From positions 1 to 64,000 of the forward strand of contig JANSYI010000030.1 in NCBI GenBank assembly GCA_024742475.1: a stretch of DNA of 64,000 nucleotides, in the 5' to 3' direction. The position numbers and the translations under genes are program-made. The stretch is from a bacterium. Its GTDB lineage: Bacteria > Myxococcota_A > Polyangia > Nannocystales > Nannocystaceae. The stretch's first letter is position 1. Each line of letters begins with the position of its first letter. The notes under the pieces were generated by a model. The model saw nothing but the letters and a program-made list of their open reading frames with translations. It was not told the DNA's origin and ran no database searches. Shown piece by piece: positions 24,807 to 33,167 of the stretch.

Positions 24807-27071
24807 ATGCGCGGGATTCGGTGGGGCGTCTTGGCTTGTGCAATTGGAGTGAGCGGGTGCGGGGATGATGCGCCGGCTGATACCGAGGGCGGTGATGGCT
24901 CGAGCAGCACTGGGCTGGGTTCGACGGCGAGCACGTCGATCGATCCCGACACGGGCAGCGACACCGAGACCCTTCCGGAGCTCGAGCTCTACGACTTCGC
25001 GGGGGGCTGTTACACGATCTCCTCCGGGGATGGCGCGCTCACCCGCGACGGCACGAGCTACGCGTTCGGCGCGGGCGGGGGCACCGCCTTTCGGATGCGG
25101 GCTGCCGACCTGGGCGCCTACCTCTTGTTCGACGCGGACGCCGGGTTCGTCATGAACGACATGAGTCGCGCGACGATGCTCGACTCGGACGTGACGCTGA
25201 TCGACGACGAGTACGTATCGGGCGCGATCTGGACGCTCGAGAGGTCGGACGACGACCCGTCCGCGTACCAACTCCGCAATCTCCGCACCGACACCGTGAT
25301 GATGGGCGGGCCGCTCCAACTCGAGGAAGCTTCGGGCTGCGCCGATTTCCCCGAGCTCACCGTCGACGCCGAGGGAGACGTGCAGCGGACGACCTTCGAC
25401 GACGGGTCGCTCTACGGCATCGTCGACACGCACTCCCACATCCTGAGCAACTTTGCGTTCGGGGGCGGAGGCATCTTCCACGGCCACCCGTTCCACCCGC
25501 TGGGCGTAGAGCACGCGCTGCCCGACTGCAGCATCTATCACGGGGAGAACGGCCGCCGTGACTTCTTCGGATTCGCGTTCGACGCCGCAGGGGCCGACGC
25601 GGTCGACCTCGGTGCGCTGCTGCCCGCGATTGCGATGGGCGAACTCTCCGAGGACAACCACATCACCGACGGCTACCCGACGTTCACCGAGTGGCCCAAC
25701 GCGCCGACGCGTTCCACCCACCAAACGCAGTACTACAAGTGGCTCGAGCGGGCGTGGAAGGGCGGGCTTCGGCTGGTCGTCCAGCACGCGACCACCAACT
25801 CGATCATCTGCCACCTCACCATCGGGCAGGGCGCGCAGGAGTCCCGCTACGACTGCGAGGACATGACGGCCGTCGACCGAATCATCGACGAGACGTACGC
25901 GATGGAGCGCTACATCGACGCGCAGGCTGGTGGACCGGGCGAGGGATGGTTCCGCATCGTCACCACGCCCGCGCAGGCTCGAGAGGTCATCGCCGAGGGC
26001 AAGATGGCGGTCATCCTCGGCATCGAGACGTCCAACCTCTTCGAGTGCACGTCCGTGCCGCGCGAGGGCTTCCCCACGTGTGACGAGGCCTACGTCATCG
26101 AGCAGCTCGACGCGTACTACGAGCGGGGCGTTCGCGTGTTGTTCCCCGTGCACAAGTACGACAACGCGTTCTCGGCGGGTGATGGCGACCGCGCGTTCAT
26201 CGAGATCGGCAACATCGCCAACAGCGGGCACTGGTCCAACTTCACCGAGCAGGGCTGCCCCGACGTCCCCGCGGTGTTCGACTCGGGTCCGATCGAGTTC
26301 GGCGGCCTCAACATGCCGCGCGACGAGTACTTCTCCGATCCTCCGATCGACGTCACCAACTTCCCGACCAACCCGCTGGGCACGCTCATCGGGCTGCTCG
26401 GCAGCATCGGTGACCCCCTCGAAGGGGATTTCTGCCAGAACCACGGCCTGACACCGCTGGGCGAGACGCTGCTCACCGAGATGATGGCGCGGGGCATGAT
26501 CATCGAGGTCGACCACTTCTCGCGTCGCTCCTACGAGCGCGCCTTCGAGCTGCTCGAAGCCAACGACTACCCGGCCGCGGGGACGCACGGATCGAACTTC
26601 GAGGGTCGTTTGTACGAGCTGGGCGGCGTCTCGAAGACGGGCCTGGGTCGGTGCCGCTCGTCAGACGGCCCCGGCGCGATGACCGAGCGCCTGCGTGAGC
26701 GCATCGCGATGATCGAAGACGCCGGTGGTTACCCCGCCGAAGGCTTCGGTTTCGACCTCAACGGCTTCGCGGGCGCGCCAGGGCCCCGGTTTGGGGACGA
26801 AGCATGCGACGGCATGCAGGAGGGCCCGATCGAATACCCGTTCCAATCCTTCGCCGGCGACGTCACGTTCACCGAGCCGAGCGTGGGAGACCGCGTCCTC
26901 GACTTCAACACCGAGGGCTTCGTGCACATCGGCATGCTCCCCGAGCTCATCGAAGATGCACGCGCCGATGCGATCGACGAGGCGGATCTCGAGCCGTTGT
27001 TCCGCAGCGCGGAGGGCTACATCCGCATGTGGGAAAAGGCAGAAGAGCGTGGCGGCATGCTCGGCGGCTGA
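24807..27071 (+). CDS. Membrane dipeptidase-like (M19 / amidohydrolase) lipoprotein
   Basis: The 754-residue product starts with a lipoprotein signal (WGVLACAIGVSGC, lipobox VSGC) and a Ser/Thr/Asp linker. An N-terminal beta domain precedes the catalytic part. Amidohydrolase features include the DTHSH motif (about 208-212), HGHPFHP, VILGIETSN, FPVHKYDN, IIEVDHFSRRSYE, GTHGSNF, and DLNGFAGAPGP near the end, as in renal-dipeptidase relatives of the M19 kind. These should supply the binuclear metal site. It is longer than typical M19 enzymes (about 400 residues) because of the extra N-terminal region and inserts. Its last nine codons lie within an 80-bp direct repeat copied 2 kb downstream. Confidence 0.82.
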   Translation: MRGIRWGVLACAIGVSGCGDDAPADTEGGDGSSSTGLGSTASTSIDPDTGSDTETLPELELYDFAGGCYTISSGDGALTRDGTSYAFGAGGGTAFRMRAADLGAYLLFDADAGFVMNDMSRATMLDSDVTLIDDEYVSGAIWTLERSDDDPSAYQLRNLRTDTVMMGGPLQLEEASGCADFPELTVDAEGDVQRTTFDDGSLYGIVDTHSHILSNFAFGGGGIFHGHPFHPLGVEHALPDCSIYHGENGRRDFFGFAFDAAGADAVDLGALLPAIAMGELSEDNHITDGYPTFTEWPNAPTRSTHQTQYYKWLERAWKGGLRLVVQHATTNSIICHLTIGQGAQESRYDCEDMTAVDRIIDETYAMERYIDAQAGGPGEGWFRIVTTPAQAREVIAEGKMAVILGIETSNLFECTSVPREGFPTCDEAYVIEQLDAYYERGVRVLFPVHKYDNAFSAGDGDRAFIEIGNIANSGHWSNFTEQGCPDVPAVFDSGPIEFGGLNMPRDEYFSDPPIDVTNFPTNPLGTLIGLLGSIGDPLEGDFCQNHGLTPLGETLLTEMMARGMIIEVDHFSRRSYERAFELLEANDYPAAGTHGSNFEGRLYELGGVSKTGLGRCRSSDGPGAMTERLRERIAMIEDAGGYPAEGFGFDLNGFAGAPGPRFGDEACDGMQEGPIEYPFQSFAGDVTFTEPSVGDRVLDFNTEGFVHIGMLPELIEDARADAIDEADLEPLFRSAEGYIRMWEKAEERGGMLGG

Positions 27072-27124
27072 CCCTCAGCGTCGCCGGCGCCCACCCGCAT
27101 GCCTGCGAGTCGGCTCACGCCGTC
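27045..27124. repeat. Left copy of an 80-bp direct repeat
   Basis: The repeat spans the last nine codons of the M19-like gene (ERGGMLGG and stop) and 53 bp downstream. The second copy is at 29080-29159. They differ only at one base (C at 27065, T at 29100). The sequences outside the copies are unrelated. Confidence 0.93.
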
Positions 27125-27225
27125 CGGTACTACGGTGTCCTCGCGGGGCACTTGACCGCGTCGACCCCAGCACTGGGGCGGAGATGTGGTCGCAGCGGCT
27201 CAGTGACGCTCCGGGGACGGCGGCT

Positions 27226-27540
27226 TCATGGGCGTGTTTGCCGACGGCACTTGGCGCGTTCGCGAGACCACGCCACGACGCCGACGGTCAGCATCGCAAC
27301 TCCGAACGCCACGAAAGCCGCGGTCGTCCAAACTCGGCCGACCAGCTCATAGAGGTGGATGACGGGGGCGGGCATGACGGCGCCCGATCCCTCGCCTCGT
27401 TCGTAGGCGAGAAACTCGGTGTGAGCGATCGCCGCGGCCGAAAAGCTTCCGCAGGCGACAAAAACCCCGGCCAGCAGATTCACGCGCGCCCGGCCAGAGG
27501 AGGGCACTTGGTGCCGAGTGGATTCAGCGCGGCGCTGCAT
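27226..27540 (-). CDS. Small membrane protein, hypothetical
   Basis: This is a 104-residue product with two membrane segments: LLAGVFVACGSFSAAAIAH and VWTTAAFVAFGVAMLTVGVVAW. The short loop between them carries a conserved-looking EFLAYERGEGSG. The C-terminus is Arg/Lys-rich and probably cytoplasmic. The start at 27540 overlaps the previous gene by 17 bp; GTG at 27579 or 27483 are alternatives. I do not recognise the family. It is the last gene of the island. Confidence 0.55.
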   Translation of the reverse strand: MQRRAESTRHQVPSSGRARVNLLAGVFVACGSFSAAAIAHTEFLAYERGEGSGAVMPAPVIHLYELVGRVWTTAAFVAFGVAMLTVGVVAWSRERAKCRRQTRP

Positions 27541-28204
27541 TCGAGACCAGCCGGGTTGAACCATCGAGAAGTAGGACACCGCCGCGCTGGGTGAAGTCCC
27601 TCCGTGGAATCGTCAGTCGAGGACCGTCGAAGGACAACGCATCGGCGTCCGGCAATCCGTAGTCGAGATCGTAGATCGCCGCCGTACCCGAGCACGCGAC
27701 CGTGTCAGCGTCGACTGCGTCGATACGGAACCAGCGGAACCCCAGGCCGTCGGCCGCACCGAGCAAGAGGAGGGTCCCGGGTGCAGGCGCAGCGAACGCC
27801 TCGACAACACGAGCCTCCGCGTCTTCGGGGGTGGCCGATGCGCGAGCGTCTAGCCAAGGCTGTGCGAGACCAAGCACCAGAGCGCCCGCCGCGAGGAGCG
27901 TGACAATGGTCAGCCCGTAGCCGACGGGGGACATTGTGAACCCAGTCGGTCGTAGCGTCGTGACGGCCTCCAATCGCGCGTAGGCCTGCTCGAGCTCCGG
28001 TGTCCACGAAGCCGCATCGAGCGTTCGGCCGGAGTACGCTCCCACCGCCGTCCCAGACAGCTCGCCGGAGACGTAGCGTCCGAACGCGAACGTCGCGATG
28101 CGCTGATGGACGGTGAGCAGAACCTTCTCATCGGGGATATCCGGATGTGCGCAGTCCACGATGCGTTGCGCGATGGGTTCGTGTGTGGTGACGATTCTGA
28201 TCAT
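27524..28204 (-). CDS. Hypothetical membrane-anchored protein
   Basis: The 226-residue product has an N-terminal cytoplasmic part of about 95 residues (MIRIVTTHEPIAQRIVDCAH), one strong membrane segment (VGYGLTIVTLLAAGALVLGLA) and a C-terminal beta-rich domain with FRWFRIDAVDADTV and RGGVLLLDGSTRLV. No known family is recognised. ATG at 28204 is chosen; ATG at 28261 is an alternative that adds 19 residues. It overlaps the next small membrane gene, so the two are probably expressed together. Confidence 0.6.
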   Translation of the reverse strand: MIRIVTTHEPIAQRIVDCAHPDIPDEKVLLTVHQRIATFAFGRYVSGELSGTAVGAYSGRTLDAASWTPELEQAYARLEAVTTLRPTGFTMSPVGYGLTIVTLLAAGALVLGLAQPWLDARASATPEDAEARVVEAFAAPAPGTLLLLGAADGLGFRWFRIDAVDADTVACSGTAAIYDLDYGLPDADALSFDGPRLTIPRRDFTQRGGVLLLDGSTRLVSNAAPR

Positions 28205-28348
28205 GGCGACTCTGGGGCCGGCCCCGCGCAACCCAACGTCGTCGAGCCGCGGTCCATTCATCCAGCCCCGCGGTTTCCCTCAGCCGCATCGTGATGGTGT
28301 TGGCTGGCCGCAGCAACGACTTCGTAGGGAGCATTCTGCGCGTGCGCT

Positions 28349-28927
28349 TCAACCCGCGTCACGCGTAGCATCGTTCGACGAGCCGCCAACCGCCCAGGCA
28401 CCGTACAGCGCTCCGCCCACGGTGTTCGCCGTGATGAGCACCGTGTCGGCGTGGTCGGCCAAGACGACGTCCGCCAACAATCCGATGTCCCAGACGTAGT
28501 ACATCAGTGCACCGACCAACGCCCCGAGCAGTGCTCCGAGCGTTGCGCCGCCGATCCGACGGCCGGCCGAGCCCAGCCCTTCGGCCAACGCTTGCAGCCG
28601 CGGGTGTTCTCCGACTCCGGGGAGCCGTACCAAGAACGTGAACGCGAGCCACGACAGCACGAGCGCAGGTGGCAACACCCACCCCGCGAGTCGGGCCGAG
28701 TCGCGATTGCTCATGCCGAAGCCCTCCATCGCGACGACGCCGAGCACGATCGAAAACCCGTACACCGACAGTCCGAATCCCCACGGGCTGTTCATCCAGC
28801 GGCGAAACAACAGCATCGCCGGAGCAATGGTCAGCCAGGGCCCGAACCACGCGATGAGCACTTCGGCTTCCATCATCGCAAACATCGCGATCAGGAAGAG
28901 CACCGATAGGACGACCGTGGTCCGCAC
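28349..28927 (-). CDS. Multi-pass membrane protein, hypothetical
   Basis: This 192-residue product has about five hydrophobic segments, beginning MRTTVVLSVLFLIAMFAMM, with Gly-rich helices (GGATLGALLGALVGALMYYVW) in the second half. GTG at 28927 is preceded by GGAG five bases upstream, which supports the start. I do not recognise the family. It lies in the repeat-bounded island, downstream of a truncated fragment that overlaps its first codons. Confidence 0.6.
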   Translation of the reverse strand: MRTTVVLSVLFLIAMFAMMEAEVLIAWFGPWLTIAPAMLLFRRWMNSPWGFGLSVYGFSIVLGVVAMEGFGMSNRDSARLAGWVLPPALVLSWLAFTFLVRLPGVGEHPRLQALAEGLGSAGRRIGGATLGALLGALVGALMYYVWDIGLLADVVLADHADTVLITANTVGGALYGAWAVGGSSNDATRDAG

Positions 28928-29079
28928 TGAACTCCAGAGTGCCCGATGACGGTTCCACTCGAAAGCAACAGGCCGCCCTCCTGAATGGAGAACGCCATGT
29001 AGCCCTCGAGCTCGCTGGCGCTGCGAGGAGCGACTTTGAAGTCGCCGTAGCTGTCGTTGAGGGCTCCGTTCACCGCGGT
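28891..29079 (-). pseudogene. 5'-truncated gene fragment at the island edge
   Basis: About 60 codons read TAVNGALNDSYGDF, APRSASELEGYMAFSIQEGG, SSGTVIGHSG, a plausible protein end with no frame breaks. The upstream frame enters the right 80-bp repeat and soon meets a stop (TGA near 29104-29106), so the natural 5' part is missing. The cut falls at the repeat boundary near 29080. It ends at 28891, overlapping the start of the next membrane-protein gene. A short intact gene with GTG start at 29073 cannot be excluded. Family unknown. Confidence 0.45.
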
Positions 29080-29159
29080 GAGCGTGGCGGCATGCTCGGT
29101 GGCTGACCCTCAGCGTCGCCGGCGCCCACCCGCATGCCTGCGAGTCGGCTCACGCCGTC
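29080..29159. repeat. Right copy of the 80-bp direct repeat
   Basis: This copy carries the last nine codons of the M19-like gene detached from the gene, plus the 53 bp behind it. One mismatch against the left copy (29100). Confidence 0.93.
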
Positions 29160-29269
29160 GCCGCGCAGGCGTTGCTCATCCAGGTTGCCCACGGGTCTAA
29201 CCCTGGTCGGCGGCGCCCATACCCTGCGGTGGCGCGTGCTATCGTCCGCGCCGCCGAACGCGCATCGCC

Positions 29270-32251
29270 ATGGCTTACGGTCTCGTCGCATTCTTCCTCA
29301 AGGAAACACCGAAGTACCCGGACTTTCCCCCCGAGTTTGCGACGCAGGTTGGCTGGATGATCTTCGCCGCCGTTGCGCTCGTGTGCTTCTACGCGTGGAC
29401 GCGGGCGCACTCGGTTCGGCGTGCGCTCCTGGCCCTCGAAGACCCCAGGACGATGGCGATCCTTCGGATTGGCTTCGGGCTGTTCACGATCTTCTGCTTC
29501 CTCAACCTCTACCCCTACTGGCGGATGTTGTGGAGCGACGAGGGCGTGTTCGACCTGGCGTACGCCCAGGACCGGCTGGGTCGGGGCGCGCTGCGTGCGT
29601 GGACGCCCGAGGACGGCTTCTTCGGGCTTCACACCGGCGAGGTGTTCCTGCCCTACGTCTTTGGCGTCGACATCGACCTCTCCTTTGCCGAGCGTTTCGA
29701 GCAGTGGCGGCTGTGGTCGATCGGGGTGTTCCTGTGGAACAAGCCCTCGCTGCACTACTTCTACGGGTCGCCGTCGTTCGTCGTCTCGTACATGATCGTG
29801 TTCTTCGCCGTGCTGCTGCTGTACACGGCCGGAGTCTTCACGCGGGTGATGGGTGTGGTCGCGTGGCTCATGATGACCGGCGTCTACAACCGCAACGCGC
29901 TGTACTGGGAAGGCACCGACACCGTCTACCGGACGTTCTGGTTCATCCTCCTGTGGGCCAAGACGGGGCACGCGTGGAGCTTTGACAACTGGGTTCGGTG
30001 CCGGCGCTTGCGAGCGCAGGGGCGGCTGCATGAGCCCGAAGCGCCCAAACGTGGGCCCGCGGACAGCGTCGTCTACTTTGGGATCGCCGCAGCCTTCTGC
30101 GCGCTGGGGCTGGGCACCGTCGCGCTCGAGATTCCCGTCGTGTGGGTCGCAGGCTTCGCGGCGGGTGGCTCGTTCGCCGTGCTCGGTGTTCGGGCCCGCG
30201 GCAAGAAGGCCGCCACGACCGGCGAGATCGACGAAGCGCACAAGGAGCCTGTCTACCGCCGCATCCCCGCGTGGCCGCGCTACCTCTTCATGTTGCAGCT
30301 GTCGGCCATCTACATCACGACGGGGTCGGTCAAGACCGGCAGCGTGTGGGCCGAGGGCGACGCCCTCTACTACGCGCTCAACATGGATCACTTCTACCGC
30401 TTCGAGGGGTTCACGCAGTGGGCCAGCTCCGTCTTCGGGCTGAACCTCTTTCGGGTGAACTCGTGGGTGACGCACTACTGGGAGCGGCTGTTCCCGCTGG
30501 TGCTGCTGGGCGTCGGGCTGAAGTTCAACCTCGAACATCGCGGTGAGCCCTGGTTCAAGAAGCAAGACGTGCTGTGGCGACGCGTCCTGTCGTGGGCGGC
30601 GATGCTCGGCGCATACCTGCTCATCTACCGGATCGTCCTCATCGTCACGCCGTTTTGCACACCGCTGGTCAAGGACCAGATCCAAGACACCAGCCACAAG
30701 ATCTTCATGATCCACCTGTTCTTCGCGGGCATCTTCCCGCTGTGGGCACTGCTGTGGATCGCCCTGGGTCGCTGGCCGCTCACCCTGTTCCGCGGGGGCA
30801 AGCGCCTGGGGCCACTCACCAAGAAGTTCGCGTGGCTGAAGCTGCCAGAGGTTCGCATCACGCAGGAGACCCTTCGGTGGATGTTCTTCGGCCGACGCGT
30901 CTGGCTCACCATCGGCTTCATCTTTCACGGCACGCTGATTCTCTTCATGAACATCGGCATGTTCGCCCCGATCATGCTGATGGCCTACGCCGGGTTCGTG
31001 CGCGGCGACGAGTGGACGCGGCTGTTCCGGTGGCTGCGCAGGCACGCTCGCGGCCCTCTGCGCAGGAAGGCGCCGGGCGTCGACTGGTGGCTGCAGGACG
31101 CACAGGCGCCCGCCACGGTGAAGGTACGCGGACGCAGCGTGCCCGACCTCGTCGTCCTGGGCTTTGGGCTCGCCGGCGCGTGGCTCATCTACGAGCAGGT
31201 CCAAGAGACCGAGTGGGTGGAGACGGCGACCTACTGGTGGCTCGCCGCCATCGTGGCCGTCTCTCTCGGGTTCCGCCTGTGGCCCCCCAAGCCGAGCATG
31301 CTCACCGGGCGCCGCAATCCCCCGCTGGCGTACACGGCGGTGGGTCGCTCACTCGCCCTCTTTGCCGTCGTCTGGCACGCCAGCGCCGTCGCGCTTCACC
31401 TCTTCCCGAGCTACCCCATCTTCTCGAAGTGGCGCTCGCCTGCGCGGAAGGTCCACAGCAGCTGGCTCCGGGGCGTCGGTGCCACGCAGGGCTGGCGCAT
31501 GTTTGCCCCCAACCCGCCGCGCTCGAACACGTTCATGAAGACCGTGGTCGTGCTCGACAACGGTGACCGCTGGGACCTGCGCAACAACGCGTATCACTAC
31601 GGTCAACCCGGATCGACGAGCTCGCGCCCGAACCCGTGGATCTTCAATGATCGCATGCGCAAGATGCAGCGCCGGATGGTCGGCAAGGGCAAGTGGTACC
31701 TGCGCTACTGGGCCGACTACCACTGCCGAGAGTGGTTTCTCGAGCACGGCGAGTGGCCCAAGGAGATCGACGTTCGCAAGTACGTCAACCGCATCCCCGG
31801 TCCCAAGGTCACGAGCTACTGGGTGCCCAAGAAGTTCAAGGGCCGCAAGGACCGCTCCTCGGGCGCGACCGTCGGCGAGCCCTACGATCCACGCAAGCTC
31901 AAGACGCGAGAGCACGCGGTGCAGACCCACAAGTGCAAGGACAAAGACCTGCCGCTGCGGATGAAGGAGCGCTACGGGTACGAGATCACGGGCGAGGACG
32001 AGGCCGCGGCGGAGCGGGCCGAGCAGCAGCGCAAGCGCAAGTTCTCCTCGCGCAAGGCGGCCTGGGATCGGCGCAAGGACTGGGGCCGATGGTTTGCCGA
32101 GGACGCCCAGCCCAAGAAGAAGACCACCCCCAAGACAAAGGCTCGGCCCGCGACGGGGGCCGCCAGCTACTTCAACCGCATGAAGAGCGACCCCAAGGAG
32201 GACGAGCCAGAGGCGGGAGACGACGGTGGGGTCGAAGAAGACGAGGAGTGA
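29270..32251 (+). CDS. HTTM-domain membrane protein with C-terminal soluble domain
   Basis: The 993-residue product begins with an HTTM (horizontally transferred transmembrane) domain, the membrane part shared with vitamin-K-dependent gamma-carboxylase. It has many helices to about residue 720 with family landmarks: PRTMAILRIGFGLFTIFC, ALYYALNMDHFYRFEGF, HYWERLFPLVLL. The C-terminal part (about 735-993) is soluble: GWRMFAPNPPRSNTFMK, then GDRWDLRNNAY, DRMRKMQRRM, CREWFLEHGEWP, and ends in a highly charged tail. The same soluble domain stands alone in the next gene. The enzymatic reaction is unknown; a carboxylase-like or quinone-linked role is inference. Only 13 bp separate it from the next gene. 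Confidence 0.87.
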   Translation: MAYGLVAFFLKETPKYPDFPPEFATQVGWMIFAAVALVCFYAWTRAHSVRRALLALEDPRTMAILRIGFGLFTIFCFLNLYPYWRMLWSDEGVFDLAYAQDRLGRGALRAWTPEDGFFGLHTGEVFLPYVFGVDIDLSFAERFEQWRLWSIGVFLWNKPSLHYFYGSPSFVVSYMIVFFAVLLLYTAGVFTRVMGVVAWLMMTGVYNRNALYWEGTDTVYRTFWFILLWAKTGHAWSFDNWVRCRRLRAQGRLHEPEAPKRGPADSVVYFGIAAAFCALGLGTVALEIPVVWVAGFAAGGSFAVLGVRARGKKAATTGEIDEAHKEPVYRRIPAWPRYLFMLQLSAIYITTGSVKTGSVWAEGDALYYALNMDHFYRFEGFTQWASSVFGLNLFRVNSWVTHYWERLFPLVLLGVGLKFNLEHRGEPWFKKQDVLWRRVLSWAAMLGAYLLIYRIVLIVTPFCTPLVKDQIQDTSHKIFMIHLFFAGIFPLWALLWIALGRWPLTLFRGGKRLGPLTKKFAWLKLPEVRITQETLRWMFFGRRVWLTIGFIFHGTLILFMNIGMFAPIMLMAYAGFVRGDEWTRLFRWLRRHARGPLRRKAPGVDWWLQDAQAPATVKVRGRSVPDLVVLGFGLAGAWLIYEQVQETEWVETATYWWLAAIVAVSLGFRLWPPKPSMLTGRRNPPLAYTAVGRSLALFAVVWHASAVALHLFPSYPIFSKWRSPARKVHSSWLRGVGATQGWRMFAPNPPRSNTFMKTVVVLDNGDRWDLRNNAYHYGQPGSTSSRPNPWIFNDRMRKMQRRMVGKGKWYLRYWADYHCREWFLEHGEWPKEIDVRKYVNRIPGPKVTSYWVPKKFKGRKDRSSGATVGEPYDPRKLKTREHAVQTHKCKDKDLPLRMKERYGYEITGEDEAAAERAEQQRKRKFSSRKAAWDRRKDWGRWFAEDAQPKKKTTPKTKARPATGAASYFNRMKSDPKEDEPEAGDDGGVEEDEE

Positions 32252-32264
32252 GGGCGCCGAGCCG

Positions 32265-33167
32265 ATGAGCGAAGAAGAGCGCACCGAACCTGGGCCGCAG
32301 AGCCTCGCCGAGGGCTTGCTGCACGAGCCGATTCCCGAGCCCGAGCGGCCCCGAAAGTGGGCGTACGCCAACTGGCTGATCGCGCTGATCTCGGTGTTCG
32401 TCGCCTATCACGCCACCGTTCTGCTCGTGCACAACCTGCCCAATGGCGGCCTCTCCAAGGAGCTACACAACTGGTTCAACAAGGAGCACGAGGTCGAGAT
32501 CCTCGGGACCAAGTGGACGCCCAACCTGGACATGCGCACGTACATGCAGGCCACGGGCAACACGCAGAGCTGGGCCATGTTTGCGCCCAACCCCCATCGC
32601 TCCAACAGCTTCATGAAGGTGATGGTCAAGGACCAAGACGGAGACGTCTGGGACATGGCCCACGACATCTATGGGCGGCGTCGGTATCCGTATCTGTTCT
32701 ACGATCGGATGGGCAAGATCAACCGCCGCATCATCGAGCAGAAGGGCTACCGACGGCACTACGCGGCCTGGGTGTGTCGTGAGTGGGAGCGGACCCATGG
32801 CGGCGAGCCGCCCATCGAGATCCAGTTCGTCAAGATGTGGACCCGGGTGCCCCCGCCCGAGAAGCTCATCGCCGAAGCCGGCGGCAACCCCTTCAAGATG
32901 GGCTACGACCCCATGGAGCTGAAGCTCTTCCAGCGCGACGAAGGCGCGATCCGCTGTCGCACCACCCGCAACGCGCAGCTCCCCAACGAGCTGCGTGAGC
33001 GCTACGGCCTCCCGCTGCTCGAAGACGAGAGCAAGGTGTTCCGCCCCGTGGTCCACCGGACCTGGTGGGACAAGCAGGAGACCGCTCGGCGTGCAAAGGA
33101 ACGCAAAGCCCAAGGCGTGGCCGGGCAGCCCGCTCGGCCCGCGCGGGACGGAGGGCCCTCCAAGTGA
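32265..33167 (+). CDS. Membrane-anchored protein homologous to the soluble domain of the preceding HTTM protein
   Basis: The 300-residue product has one membrane helix near residues 30-50 (NWLIALISVFVAYHATVLLV) followed by WAMFAPNPHRSNSFMK (from about 103), GDVWDMAHDIYG, DRMGKINRRI, VCREWERTHGGEPP. These match the C-terminal domain of the upstream gene in order and spacing. The W-x-M/L-FAP-x-P pattern resembles DUF5819-type HTTM partners. The C-terminal 60 residues are charged and Arg-rich. ATG at 32265 follows the upstream stop by 13 bp; GTG at 32226 would overlap it. Its 3' end overlaps the next HTTM gene by 4 bp. Confidence 0.8.
   Translation: MSEEERTEPGPQSLAEGLLHEPIPEPERPRKWAYANWLIALISVFVAYHATVLLVHNLPNGGLSKELHNWFNKEHEVEILGTKWTPNLDMRTYMQATGNTQSWAMFAPNPHRSNSFMKVMVKDQDGDVWDMAHDIYGRRRYPYLFYDRMGKINRRIIEQKGYRRHYAAWVCREWERTHGGEPPIEIQFVKMWTRVPPPEKLIAEAGGNPFKMGYDPMELKLFQRDEGAIRCRTTRNAQLPNELRERYGLPLLEDESKVFRPVVHRTWWDKQETARRAKERKAQGVAGQPARPARDGGPSK

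Larger units (their letters stand above)
27125..29079. mobile_element. Repeat-bounded 1955-bp insertion carrying small membrane-protein genes
   Basis: The segment lies between the two 80-bp direct repeats. Everything in it that looks coding is on the minus strand: a truncated fragment and three membrane proteins. There is no integrase, transposase, or terminal inverted repeat. A duplicated gene 3' end is what integration by an att-like site, or a strand-exchange event at a short homology, would leave. I infer horizontal acquisition; the agent is unknown. Confidence 0.55.

Noticed and set aside
27125..29079. Integrase, transposase or terminal inverted repeats in the repeat-bounded island
   Set aside because: I read all frames and found only short membrane-protein genes and a fragment. 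No tyrosine or serine recombinase motif is seen.
29150..31204. A 684-codon minus-strand frame opposite the first HTTM gene
   Set aside because: The translation is Arg/Glu/Asp-rich low complexity. The plus strand encodes clear membrane helices and family motifs.
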